A stretch of 64,000 nucleotides of DNA from Sphingomonadales bacterium (GTDB lineage: Bacteria > Pseudomonadota > Alphaproteobacteria > Sphingomonadales > Sphingomonadaceae): positions 62,001 to 126,000 of the forward strand of contig JAGWMZ010000011.1 in NCBI GenBank assembly GCA_028871475.1, given 5' to 3'. The first letter of the stretch is position 1; each line of letters opens with the position of its first letter. Positions 28,958 to 38,797 of the stretch are shown piece after piece. The notes under the pieces were generated by a model. The model was not told the DNA's origin. It did no database searches and saw nothing but the letters and a program-made list of their open reading frames with translations. The translations under genes and the position numbers were made by a program.

Positions 28958-30343
28958 GTGGGCATCAACGATCCCTTTCTGGCCCGCGCCCGCAGCGATG
29001 CGCAGGATCAGATCATCACGGCGGACGAGCCCTTGGCCGGCCTGCAATTGCGCTGTGGCGGCGCGCTGCCCGGGCCGATCGCCATACCGGAATTGCGCGA
29101 GGTGGTCCGCAAGGCGCGCCGCTTTGGCTTGAAGCTGGCCCGTGCCATCACCGCGCAGGATGGCAATGAGGTGATCCGCGCCTGGGTCGAGGTCGTGCCG
29201 CTGCCCGAGGAGGGTGGCTGCGCCATCGCCTTGCGCCATTGGCAAAGCTCGCCTTTGCCCGTTGAACCCGAGGATGCCGTATCGCGCCGCCGGGCCGAGA
29301 TCGACCGGGCGCTGGCGGAACTGACCGCGAGGCTGGATGAGCGGCAAAATGTGCTGGCGGTGGCCTGCGATGGTGGGGATCTGGCCGAGGCGGCCGCGCA
29401 GATGCGCGCGGGTATCGGTCGGCCATGGACCGATTTTGTCACCATTCCTGGCAACAGCTATCGCCAGCCGCTTCATTGGCGGCTGCTTGATGGCGCGAAA
29501 GTCACGCTGGCCGGCTCGCGGCGCAGCTGGCGGGCGACGCTGATCCCGGCGGGCCTCTCGCTGGCCTCGGTGGCGCGGATGGGGGAGCCGGCGGGTTTCG
29601 ACCTGTGCCTGACATCCGATGAGCCCGCGCCCAGCGCGCTTGCCCCGCAGGATCCGCGCGTGCCGACCCAGCGCGCCATCATGAGCAATGATCTGGCGCC
29701 TGTGCTGCGGCAACCCATTGCGCGGATCATCGCCCATGCGGAAACGATCCGCACGCGCCTGGCAGGCCCGGTTTCGGAGGATTACGCGCGCTATGCCGCC
29801 GATATCGCCTCGGCGGGGCAGCATCTGATGGGGCTGGTCGATGATCTGGCCGATCTTGACGTGATCGAGGCCGACACGTTCAGCACCCTGTCCGACCCGA
29901 TCGACCTTGCCGATGCCGCGCGCCGCGCTGCCGGCATTCTTTCGATGCGGGCGCGGGAAAAGAGCATCGTCATCAGCGCCCCCGCGCTTGAGGTCGTATT
30001 GCCGGCCGTGGGCGAGTTTCGCCGGGTGCTGCAGATCCTTTTGAACCTGATCGGCAATGCGATCCATTACAGCCCCGCAGGATCGACCATCATTGTCGAC
30101 CTTTCGCGCGATGATGGTTTCGCGCGCGTCGCGATCGCCGATCAGGGACCGGGGCTGAGCAGCGAGGAGCAGGCCCGCATTTTCGACAAGTTCGAGCGGC
30201 TCGGGCGCAGCGGTGACGGTGGCTCGGGGCTTGGCCTTTACATCTCGCGCAGCCTTGCCCGCGCCATGGGCGGGGACCTCTCGGTGGTCAGCACCAAGGG
30301 GGAGGGGGCCTGCTTTCTGTTGGATCTTCCCGCGGGGAAATAA
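28958..30343 (+). CDS. Histidine-kinase homologue lacking the phosphoacceptor histidine
   Basis: A 461-residue protein with no membrane segment. The N-terminal 235 residues are a sensor-like region; a DHp-like helix pair follows, then a HATPase domain. In the DHp domain the usual SHELRTPL is APVLRQPI, so the phospho-histidine is Pro248. The ATP-binding domain looks intact: N-box LLNLIGNAIHYSP (Asn363, Asn367), G1 DQGPG (395-399) and G2 GSGLGL (from 422). It cannot autophosphorylate at the normal site, so it may act as a pseudokinase scaffold, a phosphatase, or a docking partner. Its start lies 3 bases after the preceding gene. Confidence 0.75.
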   Translation: MGINDPFLARARSDAQDQIITADEPLAGLQLRCGGALPGPIAIPELREVVRKARRFGLKLARAITAQDGNEVIRAWVEVVPLPEEGGCAIALRHWQSSPLPVEPEDAVSRRRAEIDRALAELTARLDERQNVLAVACDGGDLAEAAAQMRAGIGRPWTDFVTIPGNSYRQPLHWRLLDGAKVTLAGSRRSWRATLIPAGLSLASVARMGEPAGFDLCLTSDEPAPSALAPQDPRVPTQRAIMSNDLAPVLRQPIARIIAHAETIRTRLAGPVSEDYARYAADIASAGQHLMGLVDDLADLDVIEADTFSTLSDPIDLADAARRAAGILSMRAREKSIVISAPALEVVLPAVGEFRRVLQILLNLIGNAIHYSPAGSTIIVDLSRDDGFARVAIADQGPGLSSEEQARIFDKFERLGRSGDGGSGLGLYISRSLARAMGGDLSVVSTKGEGACFLLDLPAGK

Positions 30344-30396
30344 GGAGAAAGCCGTGTGCGGGCGATGGCCCGGCATGCCCGCTGTCCTGCTTCATC

Positions 30397-30430
30397 CAAA
30401 ACAAAAGCGCGAGAGGTTGCCCTCCCGCGC
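30397..30430 (-). terminator. Intrinsic terminator of gltA
   Basis: On the minus strand, GCGCGGGAGG and CCTCTCGCGC pair (one G-U) around a GCAA tetraloop, followed by TTTTGTTTTGG. It lies 27 bases past the citrate synthase stop. The tetraloop and U-rich tail make it a strong call. Confidence 0.85.
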
Positions 30431-30456
30431 CTTCGTTGTCGGCAAAGCCGCTGAAT

Positions 30457-31746
30457 TCAGCGCTTGTCGAGCGGCACGTAATCGCGCTGCGTCGGGCCGG
30501 TGTAGAGCTGACGCGGGCGACCGATGCGCTGGCCGGGATCGGAGATCATTTCGTTCCACTGCGCCACCCAGCCCACGGTGCGGGCCAGAGCGAAGAGCAC
30601 GGTGAACATCTCGGTCGGGAAGCCGATGGCCGAAAGGATGATGCCCGAATAGAAGTCGACGTTGGGGAACAGCTTCTTTTCCGCGAAATACGGATCGGAA
30701 AGGGCGATCTCTTCCAGACGCATGGCGGTCTCGAAGATCGGATCGCTGACGTTCAGCGCCGCGAAAACTTCGCGCACGGTCTTCTGCATCACGGTCGCGC
30801 GCGGATCGTAGTTCTTGTACACGCGGTGGCCAAAGCCCATCAGGCGGAACGGATCGTTCTTGTCCTTGGCACGGTCGATGTAGTGCTGGATCTTGTCGGG
30901 CGTGCCGATTTCGCGCAGCATGTTGAGCGCGGCCTCGTTGGCGCCGCCATGGGCCGGGCCCCACAGGCAGGCGATGCCCGCCGCGATGCAGGCAAACGGG
31001 TTGGCGCCCGAAGAACCGGCCAGACGCACGGTCGAGGTCGAGGCATTCTGCTCATGATCGGCATGCAGGATGAAGATGCGGTCCATCGCCTTTTCAACGG
31101 CGGGGATCACTTCATATTCTTCAGCAGGCACGCCAAAGGTCATGCGCAGGAAGTTGCCGGCGTAGGACAGGTTGTTTTTCGGATACACGAAGGGCTGGCC
31201 GATCGAGTATTTGTAGGCCATCGCCGCGATGGTGGGCACCTTGGCGATCAGGCGGTGGGCGCTGATCTTGCGCTGCTCGGGGTCGGCAATGTCGGTCGAG
31301 TCGGGATAGAAGGCCGACAGGGCGCCCATCACGCCGACCATCACGGCCATAGGGTGGGCGTCGCGGCGGAAGCCCTTGAAGAAGCTCGAAAGCTGCTCAT
31401 GCACCATGGTGTGGCGGCTGATCGTGTGGTTGAAGCCGTCCAGCTCCGTCTTGCTGGGCAGTTCGCCGTTGAGCAGCAGGTAGCACACTTCCATGAAGGA
31501 GCTGCTTTCCGCCAACTGACCGATGGGATAGCCGCGGTGCAGCAGGACGCCTTCGTCACCATCGATGTAGGTCAGCGCGCTTTCGCAGCTGGCGGTCGAG
31601 GTGAAGCCGGGGTCATATGTAAAGGCGCCGGTCTGGCCATAGAGCTTGCGGATGTCGATGACATCCGGGCCGATGGTGCCCTTGAGCACCGGAGATTCGA
31701 CGTCTTGACCGCCGACGTTGATTTTGGCGATATCACCCACAACCAT
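30457..31746 (-). CDS. gltA: Citrate synthase
   Basis: Condenses acetyl-CoA and oxaloacetate to citrate, the entry step of the TCA cycle. The type II (hexameric, NADH-sensitive group) features are visible: [17 protein letters not shown] near the N-terminus, catalytic His in [11 protein letters not shown] and [14 protein letters not shown], and Asp in NVDFYSGI. At 429 residues it has normal length. The start is open: ATG at 31746 has GAGGAG only 1-2 bases upstream, while the in-frame GTG at 31740 would have a good 7-base spacing. It follows gltX by 5 bases and is probably cotranscribed. Confidence 0.96.
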   Translation of the reverse strand: MVVGDIAKINVGGQDVESPVLKGTIGPDVIDIRKLYGQTGAFTYDPGFTSTASCESALTYIDGDEGVLLHRGYPIGQLAESSSFMEVCYLLLNGELPSKTELDGFNHTISRHTMVHEQLSSFFKGFRRDAHPMAVMVGVMGALSAFYPDSTDIADPEQRKISAHRLIAKVPTIAAMAYKYSIGQPFVYPKNNLSYAGNFLRMTFGVPAEEYEVIPAVEKAMDRIFILHADHEQNASTSTVRLAGSSGANPFACIAAGIACLWGPAHGGANEAALNMLREIGTPDKIQHYIDRAKDKNDPFRLMGFGHRVYKNYDPRATVMQKTVREVFAALNVSDPIFETAMRLEEIALSDPYFAEKKLFPNVDFYSGIILSAIGFPTEMFTVLFALARTVGWVAQWNEMISDPGQRIGRPRQLYTGPTQRDYVPLDKR

Positions 31747-31751
31747 TCTCC

Positions 31752-33239
31752 TCAATTGTGCCCGGCTTGAACGAGGTGGGCCTGCTCCGCAATGCGGGCA
31801 AGGCTCTCGTCGCGACCAAGCAAAACCAAAACATCAAAAATTCCCGGCGAAGTGCCCTGACCTGTCAAGGCTGCGCGCAAAGGCTGCGCCAGCTTGCCAA
31901 GGCCAAGGCCCAGTTCGGTAGCCATCGCTTTCAGATCGGCCTCCAGAGGTTCGATCTGCCAGTTCGCCTGCGCGGCGAATAGGGCGTGGATTTTTGCCAG
32001 CAATGCGCGCGCATCGTCCGTCAGCAGGCTTTCGGCCTTGGCATCAAGCGCCAGCGGACGCTGGGCGAAGAGGAATGCGGCGCTGGCGGCCAATTCGTTC
32101 AGATCCTTGGCGCGGACCTTGAGCACCGGCATGGCGCGTTGCAGCAGGTCGAGATCGACCGGGCCCAGCTTGGGGGCCAGCAGCGCGGTCAGGCGCGCGT
32201 CGTCAGCCTCACGCAGATAGTGCCCGTTGAGATTTTCCAGCTTTTTGAGGTCGAAGCGCGAGGCGCCCTTGTTCACATCGGCAATGTCGAACCAGCCGAT
32301 CGCCTGGTCGCGGCTGATGATTTCCTCATCGCCATGGCCCCAGCCCAGACGCAGCAGATAGTTGAACACCGCCTCGGGCAGCAGACCCATCTCGTCGCGA
32401 TAGGCATCGACACCCAGCGCGCCATGGCGCTTCGAAAGTTTCGCGCCGTCCGAGCCGTGGATCAGCGGGATATGGGCATAGACCGGATCGTCCCAACCGC
32501 CTTCAATGGCCTGCATCGCGCGGATGATGACCAACTGACGGAAGGCATTGTTGAGGTGATCGTCGCCGCGGATCACATGGGTCACACCCATGTCATGATC
32601 ATCGACCACAACGGCCAACATATAGGTAGGCGTGCCGTCCGAACGCAGGATGACGAAATCATCGAGTTCGGAATTGCTGACGGTGACATCGCCCTGAACC
32701 TGGTCGGGAATGGTCACTTCGCCTTCACGCGGCGCCTTTACACGCACCACATAGGACTTGTTGTCCGGCCACTGGTCCGGCGTCGCGTCACGCCATTCGG
32801 ACACGATGCGAAAAGGGCGCTTTTCCGCCGCTGCTGCCTCGCGGCGGGCGGCCAGTTCTTCCTGCGTGAGATAGCAGCGATAGGCATGGCCCGATTCGAG
32901 CAGCCTTGCGGCAACCTGCGCATGGCGGTCGGAGCGCGCGAACTGGAAGACCGCGGGTTCATCACCGCCCAGCCCCAGCCAGTTGAGCCCATCGAAAATC
33001 GCCTCGATCGCCGGCTCGGTGGAGCGGACACGGTCGGTATCCTCGATGCGCAAGAGGTATTTCCCCCCATTGGCACGCGCATAGAGCCAGTTGAAAAGCG
33101 CGGTACGAGCACCGCCAATATGAAGATAACCCGTGGGGGACGGCGCAAATCGCGTCACCACCGGACGGGTGGGGGCCGCGCGCACGACGCCTTGCTGGCC
33201 CTGGGCCAGACTGCCATCGTTCACGCCAACGCTTGCCAT
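31752..33239 (-). CDS. gltX: Glutamate--tRNA ligase
   Basis: Class I aminoacyl-tRNA synthetase that charges tRNA-Glu. The HIGH-type motif is [14 protein letters not shown] and the KMSKS-type motif is [11 protein letters not shown]. At 495 residues it has normal length. A 25-residue N-terminal extension precedes the core, so a later start is possible. It is divergent from comEC by 28 bases and leads into gltA. Confidence 0.96.
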   Translation of the reverse strand: MASVGVNDGSLAQGQQGVVRAAPTRPVVTRFAPSPTGYLHIGGARTALFNWLYARANGGKYLLRIEDTDRVRSTEPAIEAIFDGLNWLGLGGDEPAVFQFARSDRHAQVAARLLESGHAYRCYLTQEELAARREAAAAEKRPFRIVSEWRDATPDQWPDNKSYVVRVKAPREGEVTIPDQVQGDVTVSNSELDDFVILRSDGTPTYMLAVVVDDHDMGVTHVIRGDDHLNNAFRQLVIIRAMQAIEGGWDDPVYAHIPLIHGSDGAKLSKRHGALGVDAYRDEMGLLPEAVFNYLLRLGWGHGDEEIISRDQAIGWFDIADVNKGASRFDLKKLENLNGHYLREADDARLTALLAPKLGPVDLDLLQRAMPVLKVRAKDLNELAASAAFLFAQRPLALDAKAESLLTDDARALLAKIHALFAAQANWQIEPLEADLKAMATELGLGLGKLAQPLRAALTGQGTSPGIFDVLVLLGRDESLARIAEQAHLVQAGHN

Positions 33240-33267
33240 CTACTCGTCCTTCCTGTCACTGTGCGCC

Positions 33268-35496
33268 ATGGCCAGCCAAAGCGGCAATACCACGACGCAA
33301 CACCCTGTCGCCAAAGTCCGGTGCCGGGCTCTTCTGGCCGCTGCACTGCAACAGGGCCATAGGACCAGCGTCGCGCGCTTGTCCAGCATTGCCTTGCGCC
33401 TGGAACAATTTCTGAACGACGCGGGGCCGGATCGTCTGCCTTGGCTGGCAGTGGGGTTCGCGAGCGGCATAGGCCTGTGGTTCGCGCTTGCCAACTCCTG
33501 CCTTTGGTCGGGGGTTATCGTCTTTGGTCTGGCGGTGGCGGGCGGCGCCCTGGCCACCGCACGCGGGCAGGGGCGTTTTGACCATCTAAGGCTCGCCGTG
33601 GCAGCCATGGCCCTTTCGATATCAGCAGGTTGCGCCGTGGTGTGGATGAAATCCGCGCTGGTGGGCACGCCCGCCATCTCGGCCCCCGTGAGTGCCGAGG
33701 TGACTGCCCGGGTGCTCCACCGTTATGCCCGGCCTGCCCAGCACAAGGTCACGCTGCAACTGGCCTTGACCGAGCCGGGCGAAAGGCGAGCGGTCCGGGC
33801 GGATGTGACCGTGACGGATGACCTTGATCGTGCAGATATCCGCGAAGGAGCGGTGATCCGTTTGCGCATGCGTTTGATGCCGCCCGGGGCGCCGCTGGTG
33901 CCCGGCGGCTATGATGCAGCGCGGCAGGCCTGGTTTGATGGCGTTGCCGCTTCCGGCTTTGCCTTGGGGCCTGTCCATCTGGTGTCGCCTTCCCGTGATG
34001 ATCAATGGCTTGCCTACTTGCGCAGGGCTTTGTCGGAGCATGTACGCGCCCGGGTGCCAGGGGCCGCCGGCGGGTTGGCCGCCGCCTTCGCCAGCGGAGA
34101 TCGGGGCGGCATTCCCCTCGCTGACGAGCAGGCCATGCGCGACTCAGGGCTGACCCATCTGCTGTCGGTGAGCGGGCTGCATGTCGGCGCTGTGATAGCC
34201 GGGGCCTATGTTCTGGCCTTTCGCATCCTGGCGCTGTTCCCTTTCATCGCCTTGCGGGTCCGGGTGCCGCTGCTGGCAAGCTGCGTCGGTGGTTTGGTGG
34301 GCATCGGCTATTCGCTGCTGACTGGTGCGCAGGTGCCGACCATGCGTTCGGTGTTTGGCGCCATGCTGGCGCTGGGGGCAGTGGCGCTTGGGCGCAGGGC
34401 GCTGAGCATGAGGCTGCTGGCGATTTCTGCCTTTTTCGTCATGCTGATGTGGCCCGAAAGCGTGGTGGGACCCAGTTTCCAGATGAGCTTCGGCTCGGTT
34501 CTGGCGCTGATTACCTTACATGAGAGTGGCCCGGTACAGGCATTTATGGCGCCGCGCGGCGAGCGTTGGTGGCGACGCTGGGGGCGGCATCTGGTCATGC
34601 TGCTGCTCACCGGCATGGTTATTGATCTTGCGCTTATGCCGATTGCCCTGCTGCATTTTCATCGTGCAGGCATTTACGGGGCGTTGGCCAACATGCTCGC
34701 GATTCCCTTGACCACCTTTGTTTCCATGCCTGCCATCGCGCTTGGTCTCCTGCTGGATCTTGTCGGCATGGGGGGGCCGGCATGGTGGATATGCGGCCAG
34801 TCGCTGCATGCGCTGCTTACCATCGCGCATGGCTTTGCTGATCGCTCTGCCAGCGTGGTGCTGATGCCTTCGGTTTCGGCGTGGCGTTTCGTTGCGGTGG
34901 CAGGTGGTTTGATCTGGCTGGCCCTGATCCGGGGGAATGTCCGCCTTTGGGGGATTCTGCCGGCCGCACTTGCCGTTCTGTCGCTGGCTTGGGTGAAAGC
35001 GCCCGATCTCATCATCGCCGGTGATGGAAGGACCATTGCCATCACGCGAGAAGCGGGCGCCGCCATGTTGATCCTGCACGCGGGCCAAAGCACTTATCAG
35101 CGCAAGGTGATGAGCGAGAGTGCCGGGCTCGATGACAGGACTGCAGGATCGCTCGACGGGGGCGGGTCGGTGACCGCGATGACCCGTTGGCCTGGTGCCA
35201 CATGCACGGGGAAGGCATGCGCGCTCGTCATCGAGCGGGGCGGCAGGCTTTGGCATATTCTGATGCTGAGAGGCGTTCAGCAGCAGGACGGTGAAGATCT
35301 GGCCAGAGCCTGTGCCCAATCCGACATTGTGATCGCCCCGATGCCGGTCGAGCGGTCATGCACCGCCCAAAGGCTGACACTTGACCAGAGCAGGCTTTCA
35401 TACACCGGCGGGGTGATGATCGACCTTGCCAGAGGTTCGGTCACCACCGTCAGTCAGGGCGAAGGACAACACCCGTGGTGGCGCCCTTCGCCCTGA
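33268..35496 (+). CDS. comEC: ComEC/Rec2 family DNA-uptake channel protein
   Basis: Inner-membrane protein of natural transformation, thought to pass single-stranded DNA into the cytoplasm. An N-terminal helix pair and OB-like DUF4131 region come first, then the competence domain with the signature GLTHLLSVSGLHVG and many helices. The C-terminal part (about 170 residues) starts with DLIIAGDGRTIAITRE and lacks the HxHxDH metal motif of the beta-lactamase-like domain in Bacillus ComEC, as in many alphaproteobacteria. At 742 residues it is complete. The ATG at 33268 was chosen; an open frame back to 33133 runs into gltX. Whether this organism is competent cannot be told from here. Confidence 0.9.
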   Translation: MASQSGNTTTQHPVAKVRCRALLAAALQQGHRTSVARLSSIALRLEQFLNDAGPDRLPWLAVGFASGIGLWFALANSCLWSGVIVFGLAVAGGALATARGQGRFDHLRLAVAAMALSISAGCAVVWMKSALVGTPAISAPVSAEVTARVLHRYARPAQHKVTLQLALTEPGERRAVRADVTVTDDLDRADIREGAVIRLRMRLMPPGAPLVPGGYDAARQAWFDGVAASGFALGPVHLVSPSRDDQWLAYLRRALSEHVRARVPGAAGGLAAAFASGDRGGIPLADEQAMRDSGLTHLLSVSGLHVGAVIAGAYVLAFRILALFPFIALRVRVPLLASCVGGLVGIGYSLLTGAQVPTMRSVFGAMLALGAVALGRRALSMRLLAISAFFVMLMWPESVVGPSFQMSFGSVLALITLHESGPVQAFMAPRGERWWRRWGRHLVMLLLTGMVIDLALMPIALLHFHRAGIYGALANMLAIPLTTFVSMPAIALGLLLDLVGMGGPAWWICGQSLHALLTIAHGFADRSASVVLMPSVSAWRFVAVAGGLIWLALIRGNVRLWGILPAALAVLSLAWVKAPDLIIAGDGRTIAITREAGAAMLILHAGQSTYQRKVMSESAGLDDRTAGSLDGGGSVTAMTRWPGATCTGKACALVIERGGRLWHILMLRGVQQQDGEDLARACAQSDIVIAPMPVERSCTAQRLTLDQSRLSYTGGVMIDLARGSVTTVSQGEGQHPWWRPSP

Positions 35497-35509
35497 CTGC
35501 CTGAAAAGG

Positions 35510-36214
35510 TCAGTGATAGCGGCGGAGCAGGCCCGCCAATTTGCCCTGCACCTGCACTTCACCCGGACGATAATACTGCGGCTGATAGGTGGCATTGGCG
35601 GGATCGAGCCGGATCATTCCGGCTTCGCGTCGCAGATATTTGAGGGTCGCTTCCTCACCGCGCACAAGCGCGACGACGATCTCGCCATCGCGGGCCATGT
35701 CGGTGCGACGGATCAAAGCCAGATCGCCATCGAGAATGCCTGCCTCGATCATCGAGTCGCCTGACACCTCAAGCGCATAATGTTCCCCAGCCCCCAGCAG
35801 CGCGGCAGGCACCGGCAACATCGCATGGCCTTCCAGCGCCTCGATGGGCGCACCAGCAGCAATTCGGCCATGCAGCGGGATTTCAACCACATCATTGGCA
35901 GGAGCAGGGGCGTGCACCATTGGCGGCGGGGTCAAGGCAGCAGGGCGCTGAACCGGTGCCGGTGAGGCAGAGGCAGACGGACGGGCGCTGCCGATGACAT
36001 CCTCAGGCTGGCGCAACACCTCAAGCGCCCGCGCGCGATTGGGCAGGCGACGGATGAAACCGCGTTCCTCCAGCGCGGAAATCAGCCGATGGACACCCGA
36101 TTTCGACTTGAGATCGAGCGCATCCTTCATCTCCTCGAAAGAGGGAGAGACGCCGTCTTCCTCAAGCCGGATCTGGATGAAACGCAGCAATTCATGTTGC
36201 TTGCGGGTGAGCAT
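35510..36214 (-). CDS. lexA: LexA repressor
   Basis: SOS repressor: an N-terminal winged helix binds SOS boxes, and RecA-stimulated self-cleavage inactivates it. The HTH is at about residues 25-46 ([20 protein letters not shown] region). The cleavage site is Ala120-Gly121 ([10 protein letters not shown]), with Ser154 (GDSMIEAG) and Lys192 (ATLKYLRRE) as the catalytic pair. At 234 residues it is longer than in E. coli because of a Pro/Ala linker, as in other alphaproteobacteria. A LexA box lies upstream, so it is autoregulated. It follows moeA by 78 bases and converges with comEC. Confidence 0.97.
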   Translation of the reverse strand: MLTRKQHELLRFIQIRLEEDGVSPSFEEMKDALDLKSKSGVHRLISALEERGFIRRLPNRARALEVLRQPEDVIGSARPSASASPAPVQRPAALTPPPMVHAPAPANDVVEIPLHGRIAAGAPIEALEGHAMLPVPAALLGAGEHYALEVSGDSMIEAGILDGDLALIRRTDMARDGEIVVALVRGEEATLKYLRREAGMIRLDPANATYQPQYYRPGEVQVQGKLAGLLRRYH

Positions 36215-36244
36215 CGGCCTGTTCCTTCCTGCCGTTCCGTCTTT

Positions 36245-36259
36245 GAACGAATGAGGAAC
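36245..36259 (-). promoter_or_regulatory. LexA box (GAAC-N7-GAAC)
   Basis: GAAC, seven bases, GAAC matches the alphaproteobacterial LexA operator exactly. It lies 31-45 bases upstream of the lexA start codon, between moeA and lexA, which fits self-repression from an internal promoter. Confidence 0.85.
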
Positions 36260-36292
36260 GTTTATGCAACAATCATGCGTCCGTCAAGCAAC

Positions 36293-37486
36293 TCATTGCC
36301 AATTCAGCACGTGGATCGGCACAAATTCACCAGCTTTGGCGGGGAGGGCGTCAATGGGGCGGTCGATCAGGCAATTGCTGGCCGCCAGCGCCGCCAGCGC
36401 GCTGCTGTCGCGCATCGGATTGGGGGTGACCACGCGTCCGTCCCACCATCCTCGCAGAAATTCCTGGCGAGCACCGCCCGCTGCCAGATCAGCCCCCACC
36501 GGCGCCTCGATGGTTCGCGGCAAAGGTTGCGCCGCGCCGGCCATGGCGCGCAGCATGGGCAGGGCAAAAAGCCAGGCGCAAACCAGGCTGGATGTGGGGT
36601 TGCCGGGCAGGCCCAGCAGATGCGTATCGCCGCGTGTGGCATGCAGCACCGGCTTTCCCGGACGCATGGCGACACGCCAGAAATCCAGTCTTGCGCCCCA
36701 TTGCTCCAGCGCGGGGCGGATCAGATCATGATCGCCCACCGATGCGCCGCCCGATGTCACGATCAGATCGGCCTCGGCGGCCTGGCCAAGTGCGGTCAGC
36801 AGGGCGTCGAGATCATCGTGCACCGGACCGATGCGGATCACCTGCGCGGCCCCGCAGGCCAGCAGGGCCGCCAGCATCGCCCCATTGCTGGCGGGGATCT
36901 GATGAGGCTGGCAAGGCGTACCCGGCGGGCTCAATTCGTCCCCGCTGTCGATGATGGCGATCTTGGGCCGTCGGTGGACCTTGAGCGTGCCATGCCCCCC
37001 GGCAATCGTCAGAGCGATTTGCGCCGGGCCAAGATGCGTGCCACGCTCAAGCAAGGGAGTCGCCACGTTGAAATCAAAACCGGTCTTGCGGATATGTTTG
37101 TCCGCCGGAACCGGCCCCCGACCCGTCAGCGTGAGGAGGGGGCCCTCACGCCGGCAATCCTCCTGCACGATTACCGCGCCGGCATCGCGTGGCAGCACTG
37201 CCCCGGTGGCGATCCGAACGGCCTCACCCGCGCCGAGTGAACCCGTCCATGGATGCCCGGCAGAACTCTCGCCCACCACCCGCCAAGGTCCGTGAAGGTC
37301 TCCGGCGACCACGGCATAACCGTCCATGGCCGAAAGCGGCGCGGCAGGCTGCATGCGCATGGCGGTCAAAGGTTCGGCCAGCCAGTGGCCGGCTGCCTGC
37401 TCCACGGTAAGGTCGACAAGTGGGAGGGGCTCGACAGTGGCCAGCAGGCGCCGCTGCGCCTCGGCAAGGGGCAGGAGCGGTGTCAT
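36293..37486 (-). CDS. moeA: Molybdopterin molybdenumtransferase
   Basis: Inserts molybdate into adenylylated molybdopterin to make the molybdenum cofactor. The family signatures are present: SAMDGYAV, GEAVRIATGAVLP, DSGDEL, the VTSGGASVGDHD loop and LLGLPGNPTSS. With the ATG at 37486 it is 397 residues, a normal length; an in-frame ATG at 37528 would overlap moaC by 35 bases. It lies downstream of moaC and upstream of lexA in the same direction. Confidence 0.94.
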   Translation of the reverse strand: MTPLLPLAEAQRRLLATVEPLPLVDLTVEQAAGHWLAEPLTAMRMQPAAPLSAMDGYAVVAGDLHGPWRVVGESSAGHPWTGSLGAGEAVRIATGAVLPRDAGAVIVQEDCRREGPLLTLTGRGPVPADKHIRKTGFDFNVATPLLERGTHLGPAQIALTIAGGHGTLKVHRRPKIAIIDSGDELSPPGTPCQPHQIPASNGAMLAALLACGAAQVIRIGPVHDDLDALLTALGQAAEADLIVTSGGASVGDHDLIRPALEQWGARLDFWRVAMRPGKPVLHATRGDTHLLGLPGNPTSSLVCAWLFALPMLRAMAGAAQPLPRTIEAPVGADLAAGGARQEFLRGWWDGRVVTPNPMRDSSALAALAASNCLIDRPIDALPAKAGEFVPIHVLNWQ

Positions 37487-37493
37487 CGCGTCA

Positions 37494-37964
37494 TCATTCC
37501 GCGTACCAGGACCCTGATTTTCCGCCATGCTTTTCGATGAGGCGGACGTCCTCTATGACCATGCCCTTGTCGATCGCCTTGGCCATGTCGTAAATGGTCA
37601 GCAGGGCCAGCGAGACGGCGGTGAGCGCTTCCATTTCGACGCCGGTACGGCCCGTCAGACTGGCACTTGCCCTTGCGCGCAGGCCATCCTCGTCAAAGGT
37701 GAAATCCACGCTGACCGCATCAAGCGCCAGCGGATGGCAAAGGGGGATGAGATCGCCCACTTTCTTGGCCCCCATGATGCCGGCTATGCGCGCGGCCGCC
37801 AGCACATCACCCTTGGGCACATCGCCGTCGCGGATGGCTGTCAGAGCTGCCGCGCCCATGCGGATGCGCCCCTCGGCGATGGCGACGCGCCGGGTTTCCG
37901 CCTTGCCGCCGACATCGACCATGCGGGCCTTGCCATTGGCGTCAAGGTGGGTGAGATCAGCCAT
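37494..37964 (-). CDS. moaC: Cyclic pyranopterin monophosphate synthase
   Basis: Second step of molybdopterin synthesis, converting the MoaA product to cyclic pyranopterin monophosphate. The signature [10 protein letters not shown] and the [11 protein letters not shown] and GGKSGSW segments with the catalytic lysines are present. With the ATG at 37964 it has 156 residues, the normal length. Its first bases overlap the trpC stop by 8, tying it to the trp run. Confidence 0.96.
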   Translation of the reverse strand: MADLTHLDANGKARMVDVGGKAETRRVAIAEGRIRMGAAALTAIRDGDVPKGDVLAAARIAGIMGAKKVGDLIPLCHPLALDAVSVDFTFDEDGLRARASASLTGRTGVEMEALTAVSLALLTIYDMAKAIDKGMVIEDVRLIEKHGGKSGSWYAE

Positions 37965-38745
37965 GGAGCAGGGCCCGCGTGGCCGCCTCGACATCGCCCT
38001 GCCGCATCAGGCTTTCCCCGACCAGGAAGGTTCGCGCGCCGCATGCCGCCAGACGCGTGAGGTCGGCATGGGTGTTGATGCCGCTTTCAGCTACCAGCAG
38101 TGTGCCTTCGGGCGCCAACGGCGCGAGGCGTTCTGTAATGGCGATATCGGTCACAAAGCGTTTGAGGTCGCGGTTGTTCACGCCGATGAGCCGCGAGGTG
38201 AGCCGGGCGGCGCGCTCCATCTCGGCGTCGTTGTGGACCTCGACCAGCACATCCATGCCCCTTTCGATGGCCGCAGCCTCGATTTCGGCCATCTGCTGGT
38301 CTTCCAGCGCCGCAACGATGATGAGGATGGCGTCGGCCCCGATCGCGCGCGCTTCGGCAACCTGCCAGGGGTCGATCATGAAATCCTTGCGGATGACCGG
38401 CAGGGCGCAGGCCGCGCGCGCGGCGATGAGGTAATCCTCATGCCCCTGAAAATAGGGCGCATCGGTCAGGATGGAAAGGCAGGCCGCCCCGCCCGCCTCA
38501 TAGGCCCGGGCATGGGCGGGCGGGTCGAAATCGGCACGGATCAGCCCCTTGGAGGGGGAGGCTTTCTTGATCTCGGCGATCAGGGCAAAGCCATTGGCGG
38601 CCTTGGCGCGCAGGGCCGCTTCAAAGCCGCGCGGGGGCGACTGCTCTGCCGCACGCGCGTCAAGGTCGGACAGGCTGGCCAATGGCTTGCGCAGGGCGAC
38701 TTCCCCCGCCTTGGTCGCGCAGATTTCGGTCAGCTTGTCGGTCAT
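37957..38745 (-). CDS. trpC: Indole-3-glycerol phosphate synthase
   Basis: Closes the indole ring in tryptophan synthesis. The TIM-barrel signatures are visible: [15 protein letters not shown] with the substrate-binding lysine, [13 protein letters not shown] with the catalytic Lys, LIGVNNRDL and VAESGI. With the ATG at 38745 it has 262 residues, the normal monofunctional length (no fused TrpF). It follows trpD by 52 bases and overlaps moaC. Confidence 0.96.
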   Translation of the reverse strand: MTDKLTEICATKAGEVALRKPLASLSDLDARAAEQSPPRGFEAALRAKAANGFALIAEIKKASPSKGLIRADFDPPAHARAYEAGGAACLSILTDAPYFQGHEDYLIAARAACALPVIRKDFMIDPWQVAEARAIGADAILIIVAALEDQQMAEIEAAAIERGMDVLVEVHNDAEMERAARLTSRLIGVNNRDLKRFVTDIAITERLAPLAPEGTLLVAESGINTHADLTRLAACGARTFLVGESLMRQGDVEAATRALLHG

Positions 38746-38797
38746 CGTGTTGTTCCAGTTCAATCTGTCATCGCGCCCTTGCCCTGGCGCATGATCC

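Noticed and set aside
36222..36238. Second LexA-like direct repeat GTTC..GTTC near lexA
   Set aside because: The spacing is 9 bases, not the 7 needed for an alphaproteobacterial LexA box.
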